64,000 bases of DNA from Clusia tigrina (GCA_920105625.2 OV050032.1:197269791-197333790), one strand, 5' to 3'; shown: positions 9,641 through 20,772, counted from the first letter of the stretch. Program-made: numbers and translations. Notes: a model not told the origin generated them from the sequence alone.

Positions 9641-12184
9641 AAAAGAAAGTTCTCTTGAGATTATGGATGTTTGTTGGGTCAATGGGAATAAGTAATTTAG
9701 AAGTTATGTGAAGTCGTTTAGTTTGTCTTTACCATGAGAAGTAGACCAATAGTCAATCGAAAGTATTGAGTAAGTTTCACAAACTGATATATAGTTAGTT
9801 CATATATAGTATAATCAAGCCCAGATATATAGTTAGTTAGTATAGTAGAAGATCTGATTCCTTTGCTTCTTGTTCTAGCCATAGATTTATTTTTATGTTA
9901 CCTTCGACTTGTGCGATTACGATCCGCTAAACACTTTAATCAATCAATTTTACAGATTTCCTCTTTCCTCAGTTCAGTAGATGTTGCACTTTGTTTCTGA
10001 ATAGCAACTCATTTACCCCTCTTCTGGATAAATTGTCAGACAAGTCATGGAATAAAAGCAAATTCGAGCAGGCAACATTTCATCAAAAAATAACTTTATT
10101 ATACTCATATTTAATATCATTAAAAATAATTCCAAAGGACACTCGTTGACTTACTTAGAGACAATTTGAACTCCCTCCACAAGTTCCTTACTGAAAAACA
10201 GAACAAAATCCCAAGACATTTCTTTGACCAAATGTTTGTATATGTTTCCTATCTGCAATATTCCGTGCCAACAATTCCATTTGCCTCATATGTGAACAGT
10301 TTCGAAGCTTCTGAAGGAGTAATTGTGCGGCACTGTCGTCCATTCATTCATACACTTACAAGACAAGACGCAAACTTTGGCGATGACTCCGTGTACGGCG
10401 GCTCTAGTCTATAAGGACCGCTCCCACAATGAGAAGAGTCTTCGTTAAACACAAATAAGGCAATTCGTGACTGAATGAATGACTTGATATGGATGTGTAT
10501 AGTTTTTGTGTTTAAAAACTTTGCTAATGATTTGCCGCAAGCACGTTGAATGATAACAAATTCTGTTCATATCGCAATAGTAGTCACAAGTATAACCATA
10601 TTTCATAGCACGTGCAAAAACAGACTTTGCAGAACTTTCGCATGAAGCACTCACTGGCACTTTAGCTCGGAAGCCATACGACATTCGCAATTAATATTTA
10701 AATCTATCATATGTCATGTTCACCGCCAACACATACAAAACGCCTTCCAACTGCCAACTGCCAACTACGAACTTCGAAATGCAGAACTTTCGAAGACGTT
10801 TGGCAAAATTTGCAGCCCACAGCAATTAAGATAAAGCCCCGACTTCTTTACAAGCGACGCAACAAAAGAGTCACAAATGCTGAAATATAAAATACAATTA
10901 GAAAATAAATTTCTTGTTAGACAAACTTTGCAGCCTTAGACGGAGACTGAGACCCAGACCCAGACCCAGACTCAGTCGAGAACATCCATAATGCCGTGGC
11001 CTGCTCAATGCAGCAGCTGCTCCACACACACACATACACACGTTCTCGTCTCTGTCCGTGTCGTCTAAGGCAGGCACAAAGTTGCGAATCAATTTCGCCT
11101 CTCGTTGTTGCAAGTTTTCAACTGCAACTGCAAGTCGAAGTGGTAGTGGCAGTGGCAGTGGAACTGCAATTGTGTGTGCTTTAATGCTGTAGCGTGGTGT
11201 ATATTGGAAGTTGACGCTCGAGCTGCGAAAGGAGTAACCTTTGCAAGGCAGCTAAGACAAGAAAAAGGACCAAATAGAAATAAAGAGCAACAGCAGCGGA
11301 AGAAAGTCAAAAAGTTTTACCAAGCGGCGCACAGCTGGCTAAATATGATGGTCTCGAGCTCAAGTGTGCTCTCCCACCGTATTCCATCGCTCTCTCCAGC
11401 GATGCAATTTGAATGTGCGGCTATGGGCGAATGTATCACTCGCTCTCCCTCTGTGTACGCTTTATTAAGTTGCAATTCATCTGTCTGTCCGCATGTCTGT
11501 CCGTCCACTTGCAGCTAGGACTCTACTGCTGGCAGTAGACGCAAGGCAGCCCACCAGCCCAGCGGAAACGGAAGTTCCTTTGCTGTCATTACTAAGTTTT
11601 GTTCAACTTCGTGCCAGGGCAAGAACAACAACACCACCAACAGCACCAACAACATCAACAGCAGCACCAACAACACCAACAGCAACAACAAAACACGAGA
11701 GACAACAAAAATACTAAAAGGTTTACAAAGTGCACATAAAAAGCATAACTTGACAACAACAATTAATCATTTTGACTTTTAATTTTTCATTTGTCGTCGT
11801 GTCGTCGACGCAACCCAACAACTACGAGTACTACACGACTACGTGCATACACGGCCGGGCGTTTAGAGCAGTGTGTGTGTGTGTGTGTGCGTGCGTTTGT
11901 GTGCGTACCGATTAGCACAGACAGTTGTACGCACACTTTAGTGTCTCAAAAGCAGACTTAATCGTACTCGTATTATTGCTCAGGATTTGTTTCTTTTTGT
12001 CGCCATGATTTACGCCAGAAACTTTGCAAAGGCTCCTTCCTTCCTTGTCCTTGATTTTTTGGAGTTTCTGTCTCTTTCCGGCAGACTACAGCGGATCTGT
12101 CTTTAATAGTCTTTAATAGACTCCGCCCAAGAGGAGTTGTGGGAGGACATGCCAATTAAATAATGAAATTGTTTTGCGGTTAAA
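9641..12184. other. Unassigned stretch, simple repeats only
   Basis: No gene or transposon protein motif is visible over 2.5 kb. The sequence holds a (CCCAGA)-like run at about 10948-10975, CA/GT runs at about 11025-11040 and 11873-11905, CAGTGG repeats at about 11145-11160, and CAA/CACCAA runs at about 11625-11690. Base composition is more even and microsatellite-rich than the TE blocks, which fits single-copy fly intergenic or intronic DNA. Confidence 0.5.
11873..11905 (+). repeat. (GT)n microsatellite
   Basis: A near-perfect GT run followed by GTGCGTGCG variants. Confidence 0.85.
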
Positions 12185-12975
12185 ATCGCTTTAGTGTACT
12201 CGAAGTGATTTCCAACCAAAATGAGTGGGATTTAAAAGCAAGGACATTCCAGCAGCTGGGCCATTTCAGGCATGGGACTCACATAAAACGTGGCGGAGGT
12301 GGCAAGTGCTAACAAAGTGAGCGTATCATGGTCGATTGAGAGTAACTTGCACATTGTGGAATTCTAGTTCTGACTGACGCCTACAAATCCTGGGTTGACG
12401 ACGAATCCTGCCACATGGCTCGACTAATTTGGGCAAGAATGGACAAACACAGAGCCAACAAAATTCTTCGACTTGATCGCATATCTTTGTCGATAACTGT
12501 GTCGGTTTTGACCGGCCTGACGGCATACTGTCAAAGCACGCAGAAACACTGGGCCTACCCTCAAACGATTTCTGCCGATGCTGTGGTTCCAAGGAGGACG
12601 ACGAGACGGTTCTCCACCTCTTATATCACTGCCCATCCTTGAGCAGAACAAGAAATCGCAACTTGTATGTTACATTTCTTAAAAGTCTGACAGAGCTGTC
12701 ATCCTTTAATATTAGGGACTTAAGCAAGGTTCATCAAACTCTCAGGATGGTATGTTGCAGGAAACCATCCTGATAGTTTGATGAATTATTGGTAATGGGG
12801 GAGTCGTGCCTTTCCCGGCGCTGTCCTTCCGCTGACTATCACCATCCCAAGTAAGAGATCTTTTTAATCAGTGCTTGAACGGCGCCACACCGTGGTACCA
12901 CAATAGGCCATTAAGCGTTCTCAAGTGGGCTTTTGGCAAACTGGGCGGCCACTTCTACCTACCTACCTACCTACC
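12185..12975 (+). mobile_element. LINE family E, 3' half, copy 1
   Basis: Plus-strand frames give WARMDKHRANKILRLDR, SITVSVLTG and then, after a frameshift near 12560, FCRCCGSKEDDETVLHLLY and HCPSLSRTRNRNL. This is a canonical CxxC...HxxxxxC zinc tail of an RNase-H-bearing LINE ORF2, preceded by the usual R..R..S..VLTGH segment. The 3' UTR shares long stretches, in the opposite orientation, with 45727-45895 and 53747-54123. It ends in five CTAC units at 12955-12975. An internal inverted duplication at 12730-12785 is described separately. The copy is 5'-truncated and frameshifted. Confidence 0.75.
12730..12785. repeat. 22-bp-arm inverted duplication inside LINE E copy 1
   Basis: Arms 12730-12751 and 12764-12785 are inverted copies with a single mismatch (CTCTCAGG against CTATCAGG) around a 12-base spacer. 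In the other family E copy (53747-54123) the same region is a simple, non-palindromic sequence, so the palindrome was made within this copy. Confidence 0.8.
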
Positions 12976-12991
12976 AAAAAAGTGCTTTCAG

Positions 12992-13050
12992 TTAATTGAC
13001 ACAATCCAGTGATGGAACTATTAGCTATACTGATTTAAGCAGCAATTCCG
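12992..13050 (+). repeat. LTR-like fragment, copy 2
   Basis: ACACAATCCAGTGATGGAAC, TATTAGCTATACTGATTTAA and GCAGCAATT match 2708-2770 and, with gaps, 20395-20455 and 21180-21250. No protein motif is attached. Confidence 0.45.
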
Positions 13051-14506
13051 CCTTCTAATGTACGAGTTTCAAAAAAAATTCAGAGAAGATCAAACATAAA
13101 CACCCTCAATATAATTCTGCCCACTGCTGTGTCCTTTTTCAGGCATGCTCCGACGCCCTCAACTTTTAAATTTTAATAGAACCTTTTTAATTGAAATTGT
13201 TCTTGTATTGTGTTGGATAAATTTTTTTTCAACTTTACTTACATGAACACCTACACATGCACACATCCACCTGAGCTAATGTGTGTGTGTGTGCCACACT
13301 TTGATGTTGCCACAACAAGCTTTAAATCAATTAAATAACTCCTGTTGTGTCCTCGCACACAGACCTGCCCACAATTTGGAAATATCCTGCAGCAAAATAT
13401 CGCCTCGCTTCCCGGCGCACTCAATATTCCCTTCCCCTCACGCCACCTTCCCTATCCACAGGAAACACTACCACACAGCATCAACGAATGAGATTAATTG
13501 CGTTTGGCGGGACAATTAAAAACAGATCCGCTCATTTAAACTCATGTCACTCGGCTACGCTGGTGATGGTGTTTTTTTAAGCCCCACTAGGGAAAGCACA
13601 GTTCGGATGGTCAGTCGATGAAATACAACGCAACAGCGACTGCTTCTAAACTAGCATTCAAAACAGTTTTGTGGTAATTTGCAGAACAAAATTAGTTTCT
13701 TTCCTTGTCACAATGCGAGCCCTGTATCATATAACACAAAGCTTCAGGACCCGGAAGGAATGTCTGAGAACCGATTTTTAGCTAGGATCTGAAATGCATA
13801 TAATATATTTCTCAGGGTCACAAAACCAAAGAAATATAGATGTGAGAGTTTATATGTATTACAGATCCCAGATAAAGTTGGGTAGAAAATTCCTGCGAAC
13901 AATTCTAATTCAAAGTCGAATATCAAAAATTGGTTTTGGAATGGACAAATTGATCTCCCTCGTTGATTAGTCTGGATAGGTGTCTTCCACATCAGCTATG
14001 AAGAACTTCTCTTAGAGAAGTTTAGCCACAGCCACAATAAAACCTTATCCCATCTTACACTGAGCCCATAATAACCCTTACATAATACCCGCCTACACTG
14101 AGCCATCGACATTGATGTCCTTGTATTTACCTAATGTAGGTACTTTCGGTGTTATTTCTGCTGATCTTATGACGATTCGGGAATATTATTTGTATATCAG
14201 GGCATGTTTCCATTTTTAAATGCAATCAAGAGATAATTCGCATTATAAAGCAAATACCCTTGAATTCGCATCGAGCTTGACATTCAACTGGATTTCCCTC
14301 TGAAACTAGCTGCAATATGAAACGATTATGTTTCATTTTTAACCAAATAGCATAATATTCAATCATTCAGACACAGGGATATTCCAGGGAACTATAAAAC
14401 GATTGAACTTGCCCATGAGGGTACTACCAAACCTATTGATAGATCAAACCTCGGTATTCCTATTGCCATATGTAAGCTCTTAATAAATACAATATCCTTA
14501 GGCACA
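13051..14506. other. Unassigned non-coding stretch
   Basis: I see no RT, transposase or host-protein motif. Open frames of 70-82 codons occur (for example 13283-13519 plus, 13744-13992 minus) without recognisable domains. A GT run lies at about 13279-13294. Confidence 0.5.
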
Positions 14507-14977
14507 GTGGGGAGGCGCTGGTCTGAAGATACAGGATGCAAAATAGCTAGACAAACCAGAAATAAATGCCAAGCTCTCAAAGGATTTAGTATCTCCAAAT
14601 ATACCAAGTATAGGTTCCGTAGTTAGTGTCCTAATGGGTCATTGGACTATGGGTACAGATGGTAATAGGCTGGGGATTGCCTCTAACGACTTCTACCAGA
14701 GTTGCATGGACGAGGAAGAGCAAGAGGCCATTGAGCGTCTGTTATGCAAGTGTCCAGCGTTGCCTGGAAGGAGGCGCACTTTCCTGGGTGACCACTTTCT
14801 GGACTCTTTGGGAGATATTCCAAATAAGAATATCAGATCCATCAACTACTTCATTAAAAGCTCCAAATGGCTAGACCTTTGACAGGGTTTGGGGCTTGTG
14901 TCTCATGCGGTATCACAGGGGGTCAATGATGGCCTAAGTGCGCCTTGTTCGCGACCGCTTTACCTACCTATCTACCT
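14507..14977 (+). mobile_element. LINE family A, 3' end copy 2
   Basis: A frame at 14634-14879 encodes GHWTMGTDGNRLGIASNDFY, then QSCMDEEEQEAIERLLCKCP and ALPGRRRTFLGDHFLDSLGD. Unlike copy 1, the CKCPAL zinc-motif cysteines are intact, so this is the best-preserved C-terminus of the family. The stop codon is at 14880-14882. The 3' UTR (GGGGCTTGTGTCTCATGCGG, ATCACAGGGGGTCAATGATG) ends in TTTACCTACCTATCTACC. A further 3' UTR echo (GGACCTGTGTCTCATGCGGC) follows at about 15011-15050. The copy is truncated upstream of about 14507. Confidence 0.8.
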
Positions 14978-15194
14978 TAATGAATCCTAGAAATGTGGCC
15001 AGGAAAATAATGGGACCTGTGTCTCATGCGGCATCACAATCGCTTTACATCCCTAGCTACCTTTTATTCATATTTTACCTTCCTGGTATCCTTGGCGGAC
15101 TAGTTACGATAGAAGACCACGACTAAGTCAGTCGTTACAATCGTGGTTGAACAAATCTAGCCAAAACGAGCCTGGTCATGAAAGACCCATTGCT

Positions 15195-15457
15195 TTTTTT
15201 TCATCTGCCAACTGAATTACACTGTGATGGAAAAAGAGATCCTTGCTGCTATTCTAGCGGCGAGACATATCTGGACGTATGTAGAACCGATGCCATTCAC
15301 GGTGTTTACAGATCATGCAAGTTTAAAGGGGTGCATGGCTCTACGTGATCTACCGGGGGGTCTGGCGAGGTGTTCACTGCAGTTTCAAGCCTTTGACATC
15401 AATATTGACCACAGGAAAGGGTCAAAAAATGTCGTGGAGACAGTTTATTTTAGGTAG
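15195..15457 (+). pseudogene. Ty3/gypsy RNase H fragment
   Basis: The frame from 15224 reads MEKEILAAILAARHIWTYVE, then FTVFTDHASLKGCMALRDLP, LARCSLQFQAFDINIDHRKG and SKNVVETV. This is the RT-connection/RNase H of Ty3/gypsy polyproteins: the E of the EKE motif, the D of FTDHxSL, LxRWxLxLQxFDFxIxHRxG and NxVADxLSR. W to C (LARC) and AD to ET changes, and a stop soon after, show decay. Nothing of the flanking RT palm, integrase or LTR is present here. Confidence 0.85.
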
Positions 15458-15460
15458 TGG

Positions 15461-16811
15461 AGTTAGTGTCGCTGGAGGATGTTGGAACCATTGACTTGGA
15501 GACTACCGTATTTGAATCGAAATAGTATTTGGGTAGGATTCAGCTCTTAAAGACTGAATCTTGAGGAAAGAGTCTATAAATGCACGAGTTTCACTTGGCA
15601 GGAGTATAGCGAATCCAGGTGGAAGCTGTGGTGAAAACTGGAGTTGCAATCAAAATGTTGGCAAATTGATTGCTGTGAGAAAGAACATGAAATTGGATGT
15701 CAGAGTGTGGCGATTATATTCAAAAGCAACGAAGACTTCGAACTTCGAATACGACAAATATAATTTTCGAAAGAGGCAACAAATCAACTTCCCTAGCAAG
15801 CGACATTCATATCCTTGTAAATCCTTTTGTTTCAAATATAAACATTGCCTCAATTTTGATTGAAAATGATAGGTCATTCTTGTTAGTTTCCCCTATCATT
15901 TCCTACTGGGAGTGTCGTGCTACTGTATATGTGTGTGCGCGTGTGTGTGTGTGTGTGTGTGGGTGGCTGGTAGCGTATGCGTTTGTTTATGCTTGTAGCA
16001 CCATTTTTGCTTCATATGAGTCTTATACATGTATAATGTTTATTTTTCTTATATCCTTTTCTAGCCACTCCTCCTTTGTACTCGTGCCACTGCTGATAGC
16101 AGGAAGTTGCCTCTGCTTTATAGCAACAACACAACAATTAAAAGAATAACAAAAGTGAGTCGTAGGAGAAACAGCAGCAGCGCAAGAGTGATGCAGTTTT
16201 CAGTTTTCACCATTTAAAGCGTTGCCAAAGTGATTTTGTTGTTCCTGTTCTTCAGCATTATTTGTTATTCTGCTTTGTGTGCTTTTGTCCCGCACCGAAA
16301 TTGTTGGTATTGTTTTTATGGTTTTGCTCCCAGTTGGTTTTGTTGGTTTTTGTATGTGCTCGCAATTAAAAATCCATTTATTTCGTACAGCATGCATTTA
16401 ATTTTCTTTTCAAAGTTTTGTGTTTGAAATACTTGCATTGTTGAGGAATTAAATTTTGAAAAACTGTCTCTAAACACATCACAATTAATTCATTTCAAAA
16501 TGTTTCATTTCAGTTTAAATGCAAGTGGGAGAGAAACTGATGATGCGCTCGCAAGGAAGGCGACTTTAAGAGATGTGCTGTAATTAGCCTGGGGAAAGAA
16601 CTGAGAACGCTTCATGCGGACGTCTTAGCAAAGCGTAACAAATGATCACAAATGGCGCAGAATTATACTGAAAAGTGAAGGACACCAAATGTCCTGTGGT
16701 GGGCATGGTAACAGATTTCAAAGTTGAGGTTTAGAATTATATTCGCAACTGTACAATAATATTCCTTTGTATCAGAAACTGGTTATTTTATAAGGTGTGC
16801 AGAACACGAGC
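15461..16811. other. Unassigned stretch with GT microsatellite
   Basis: No gene recognised. A GT run at about 15929-15962 generates the apparent Cys/Val-rich 150-codon frame at 15697-16146, which I attribute to low complexity. The rest, up to the satellite at 16812, shows no repeat that I can match elsewhere in the window. Confidence 0.5.
15929..15962 (+). repeat. (GT)n microsatellite
   Basis: A GTGTGTGCGCGTGTG run extended by a perfect GT stretch. Confidence 0.85.
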
Positions 16812-17767
16812 TTACTAGGAATAAGCCTGATTTCAAGTTGATACTAGGAATAACCCTGATTGAAAGTTGATACCTGGAAGATCCCTGATACCAAGTTGAT
16901 ACTAGGAATAACCTTGATTCCAAGTTGATACTAGGAAAAACCCTGCTACCAAGTTCACACTAGGAATAACCTTGATTCCAAGTTGATAATAAGAGTAACG
17001 CTGATACCAAGTTGATACTAGGAATAACCCTGATACCAAGTTGATACTAGAAATAACCCTGATTGAAAGTTGATACCTGGAAGATCCCTGATTCCAAGTT
17101 TATACTAGGAATAACCCTGATTCCAACTTGATATTAGGAATAACCCTGCTACTAAGTTGATACTAGTATTATCCCTGATTCCAAATTGATACTGAGAATA
17201 ACCTTGATTCCAAGTTGATACTGGGAAAAACCCTGATTCAAAGTTGATATTAGGAATAACCCTGATTGAAAGTTGATACCTGGAAGATCCCTGATACCAA
17301 GTTGATACTAGAAATAACCCTGATTGAAAGTTGATACCTGGAAGATCCCTGATTCCAAGTTTATACTAGGAATAACCCTGATTCCAACTTGATATTAGGA
17401 ATAACCCTGCTACTAAGTTGATACTAGTATTATCCCTGATTCCAAATTGATACTGAGAATAACCTTGATTCCAAGTTGATACTGGGAAAAACCCTGATTC
17501 AAAGTTGATACTAGGAATAACCCTGATTGAAAGTTGATACCTGGAAGATCCCTGATACCAAGTTGATACTAGGAATAACCTTGATTCCAAGTTGATACTA
17601 GGAATAACCCTGCTACCAAGTTCAAACTAGGAATAACCTTGATTCCAAGTTGATAATAAGAGTAACGCTGATACCAAGTTGATATTAGGAATAACCCTGA
17701 TTCCAAGTTAATACTAGGAATCACCCTGATCCCAAGTTTATACTAGGAATATCCCTGAATCCAGGCT
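16812..17767. repeat. 29-bp satellite with 261-bp higher-order repeat
   Basis: About 33 tandem copies of a 29-bp unit built on GAATAACCCTGATTCCAAG plus TTGATACTAG. Variant units (GAAGATCCCTGA, CTGCTACTAAG, TAGTATTATCCC) recur in the same order: the variant string starting at 17051 is repeated from 17312, a shift of 261 bp or nine units. Open frames across it exist only because the period happens to keep stops out of phase. Confidence 0.92.
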
Positions 17768-18284
17768 GCAACTTTTCGAGGGTTGTTCTGCTATTATGTG
17801 CTGCCTCTTCATCCTGCAAATAAAGAATTCATTTCCTGCTCTTGACCCTTGAAGTTAAAAATTAATGTGTGAAACTTAAAATTGACTACTCATACTTAAA
17901 ATTCATATCCAATGAGAATGGGAGAATGGGTTTGCTACAAAGATCCTCTGGTTGTCCCCTGAGCAAACATCGTGCAATTCAATTTAGAGAATTGTTTGTT
18001 ATCTGTTGTTTCAACGTTTGTTATGCGATGAACTCGCAGGACCTTCCGGTGTTCCACTTTGGTACTTTACTTTATTCAATCTTGACTAAATATCTCCCTA
18101 CAAAGGGAACAGTTTTCATTCGAACTGAAACACAACTTCCTAAGTTTAATTTAAACGCTCTGAGTGAATAGAGGAATCTACTTTCCACATACCTTAACTA
18201 TAAGAAACCCATGTGTTACTCCACATAAAAGCAATGACCTAATTCTCATACTACTGATGCCAAACCTTTAATAACCTAAAACTT
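17768..18284. other. Unassigned non-coding stretch
   Basis: No recognisable gene or repeat. A 100-codon frame at 17869-18168 lacks any motif I know. Confidence 0.5.
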
Positions 18285-18740
18285 AGTTTCAATAACCACG
18301 TTATGAGGACTGCCATTAATAAAGTCTCTCTCTCTGACTCTAGGGTTCAGTAATCAATGGGCAAAGAACTTTAAAGAGCTCCTATTTACCAAACTGTTGT
18401 TCCGTTCATCGCTACATCCCTCCTTAAAATATGCTAGTATTGTTTGGTGTCCTCGGTATGCTGCTCTGTTGCTATTGAGTCAGGCTAAAAGCAGTTCCTA
18501 TTGTTTTGTATGCTCTCTTTTTATTGGAAATCGTATTGATTTCCAATTTCCGTGTTACTTCAGTCGTCTTAAACTGACGCTTTCCATCGCTAAAGAACGT
18601 TGAATACATCCGTTGGCTTTTCATAGATACTCCCTCCCTTTGGACAAAAATTGTAATTGATTTAGAGGACAGAAAGCAGTGTACTTGCATTTCCATTCTG
18701 CTGCTAGTGACTAGACTCATATCTCCAGCACTTACAATCA
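18285..18740 (+). pseudogene. LINE J-type RT thumb/C-terminal fragment
   Basis: Plus-strand frames read SLTLGFSNQWAKNFKELLFT, then LLFRSSLHPSLKYASIVWCP, RYAALL, a Q.K.SSYCFVCSLF region and FQFPCYFSRLKLTLSIAKER. The pattern KxLFxSLVRPxLEYASxVWxPxY...IExVQKxFLxFALR...Y..RLKLLxLxxLExRR is the post-palm region of Jockey/CR1-type reverse transcriptases. The same segment occurs in the element at 34.2-34.5 kb. Frameshifts are present and no palm domain accompanies it. Confidence 0.7.
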
Positions 18741-18899
18741 AATATTCTCTGAGCCTGTTAGTTCAATAGAATGAGATAATTTTCCTACTTCAATAACCCT
18801 AATTGTCTCTCAAAACAAGGACAAGATTCCTTACTATAACCACACAATCCAATAATTAGGATTTGATTGATTTGATTCCAACATTTGAAATACCATTTA

Positions 18900-19030
18900 G
18901 AAAGTCGGCCTGCTTGGTCTAGCGAAGAGCCTATTAGTTTCATGTGGTGGGTTCGCGGGTTCGAATCCTGGCAATGCATGGTGTTGAAATGATTCTTTTT
19001 AAACCTTTGTATCTTCGAGTCGAAAGCCTT
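18900..19030 (+). mobile_element. tRNA-like SINE sequence, divergent copy
   Basis: A pol III box A match (TGGTCTAGCGA, 18915-18925) and a perfect box B (GGTTCGAATCC, 18958-18968) lie 32 bases apart, as in tRNA-derived promoters. Downstream, TATCTTCGAGTCGAAAGCCT at about 19011-19030 matches the SINE bodies at 9.5 and 60.9 kb. The part between box B and that motif differs from those copies and there is no (TAA)n tail, so this is an older copy or a relative. It does not fold convincingly into a complete tRNA cloverleaf. Confidence 0.6.
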
Positions 19031-19494
19031 AGTTGCTAGAACGGCTATACATAAAAAATTCTGTCCTTGTACTGTCTCAGTCCACCGCTCTCTAAACTAC
19101 TGTGACTATGACTCCACTTGAATGCAAGATTGATAAAATAGAATTCTATCATTCTTGACTTACATGTAATAGAAAAAGAGAGAGAGGGAGAGAGAGAGAG
19201 AGCAATTTAACGAAACCAAAAGAGGGGTAATAATGAGACCCAGTATCAGAGAATATAGAGAAATGACTCTTGTTTTACGCACACGTACTCATGTGCACAA
19301 CTGTAGTGTTGTGACTGATTTTCTTCAGGATTCTGGTTAACCAATGATAAACAAACCTATCCATATAGGCAACTAATGATAAACAAAGACATTTTTGTTT
19401 GACCGTCAGAAAATTTTACGTTTAAGTGTCCCTTCTCTGTGTTCTCTGACAGTAGTTCAGAGTAGGGTGGACTGCGACATTACATGGACAGAAT
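19031..19494. other. Unassigned stretch with short (GA)n run
   Basis: An AGAGAGAGG run lies at about 19179-19202. No gene or matching repeat was seen. Confidence 0.5.
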
Positions 19495-19785
19495 TTGATC
19501 AGTGAGTACTCCACCTGCAGTTAGCGCAGTTGTCTGGATGGACAGAGTACCATAACTGAAGGCCCCGCTTCGATTTCTGGGAGGATTCATAGTTGGTGTG
19601 GTGTTGATTTCGGAATCATTATAAATACTTGAAGTAAAATTGCCTTTCATTGAAAAATCTCTGATGAGCACAAATGGCGTGCCCGATACAGCTTTAAGAT
19701 CTGCCAAAATCTTTCAATAATTCTCCTTCTTACAATTATTACTGACAACAAAATCGAATAATAATAATAATAATAATAATAGTTT
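19495..19785 (+). mobile_element. Possible second tRNA-derived SINE
   Basis: AGTTAGCGCAGTTGTCTGG near 19517-19535 resembles a tRNA D-arm/box A, and CCCGCTTCGATTTCTGGGAG near 19563-19582 resembles a T-arm with a one- or two-base-degraded box B. A (TAA)n run at about 19757-19783 could be its tail. I find no second copy in the window and no convincing target-site duplication, so this is tentative. Confidence 0.3.
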
Positions 19786-19999
19786 ATTTGCAGTTTTGGT
19801 AGTTCCTCAATTGAATTACTTAGGTAGGAGGGCGTGTTCATAAAACGATGTCACCCATTTTCCAACAGATTATATTTTTAGCATGTGTATTCAAATTACT
19901 CGTATCTCAAATTGTTTAGAAATTTTGTTATGAAATCAACGCGCCATCTAATTGGTTGATGGTTTTAGGGCGAGCGTCGATTTCAACCCCTAAAAATGC

Positions 20000-20455
20000 A
20001 CACGAGAGAAGGCATGCAAAGCTACGTTCGGAGGCTGGTTGAGGTTCTCGTGTGCAGAAGGTATGTAAGCGGCTGCACTCGAGACATCGGGATCAGTAAA
20101 TAAGTGAAAGTGAACAAGTAGTAGCAGATCAGTTAACCAGTGACAGTGACAAAGTGATCATAGCCAAATCCTGAGAGTCACAGCAAGCAGCGTGGGCATC
20201 GTGGTAGCAACAAGACTTAACAAGTGATCGTCGTAGAGCGATGTATATAGAAAATTATAGTGCAACAACTGACTAACTGGAGCACACTATAAGCGAAGAC
20301 GAAGTAGGAGAAGCGAGCAAATAGAATTAACAGTTGGACCAATACTAATAAAGCCAATTGTTCTAACTGAGAAGGAATTGTTTGCTTATAAGACAATCCA
20401 GTGATACGAATCCAAGTATTGAGCTTGTTATAAATTGTCAGAAAGGCAATTACGT
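20000..20455 (+). repeat. Putative LTR-retroelement end, copy 3
   Basis: This stretch has features of an insect LTR or LTR-proximal region: a polyadenylation-like AATAAAGCC near 20348, and the terminal segment AAGCCAATTGTTCTAACTGA to GGCAATTACGTAACAAT. That terminal segment recurs as a direct repeat at 21121-21252 (about 125 bp, roughly 790 bp away). A related but shorter segment is at 12992-13050 and 2708-2770. Between the two direct repeats sits a LINE B copy. No gag-pol is visible, so solo-LTR fragments or an unrelated repeat are equally possible. Confidence 0.4.
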
Positions 20456-20772
20456 AACAATATGAATAATTTGGGTCTGTCCTTAGAACTCATCAATCGA
20501 TTCTGTGGAGAAAGTGATGAAACCTCACTGCACCTGATCACAGACTGCGGACTATTGGCACAAAACAGACACAGGTGTTTTGGAGAATATATCTTAGATA
20601 TGAGCAAGATCCCTCAACTTTATTCCTCCAACACATATGAATTCCTGTCGGAAACTAACCTGACAGAAGATCCGTAGATGAGACTATCCTCATCTTTAAA
20701 ATAAATAGGGGCATCACAATAGATCTTTCAGGTCGCGATGGATAACACCCTTAAATAAGTTTATCTATCTAT
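20456..20772 (+). mobile_element. LINE family B, 3' end copy 2
   Basis: The frame continuing to 20677 encodes MNNLGLSLELINRFCGESDE, TSLHLITDCGLLAQNRHRCF and GEYILDMSKIPQLYSSNTYE. It is a variant CxxE..T..HLI.DC..L...R zinc tail of a non-LTR ORF2. The 3' UTR (GGGGCATCACAATAGATCTT, TCAGGTCGC, GATAACACCCTTAAATAAG) ends in TTTATCTATCTATG, the TCTA-type tail of this family. The fragment is intact to its stop codon but 5'-truncated, and begins right at the end of the LTR-like repeat. Confidence 0.7.

Noticed and set aside
15697..16149. 150-codon Cys/Val-rich frame
   Set aside because: It runs through a GT microsatellite and has no domain. Chance openness is sufficient.
17366..17590. 74-codon frame with Tyr/Ser-rich repeats as a repetitive secreted protein
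   Set aside because: It lies wholly inside the 29-bp satellite. The period is not a multiple of three and the frame is closed in most other units.
18905..18980. Functional tRNA gene
   Set aside because: Good A and B boxes, but no convincing acceptor or anticodon stems and no pol III terminator directly after. The SINE core follows instead.
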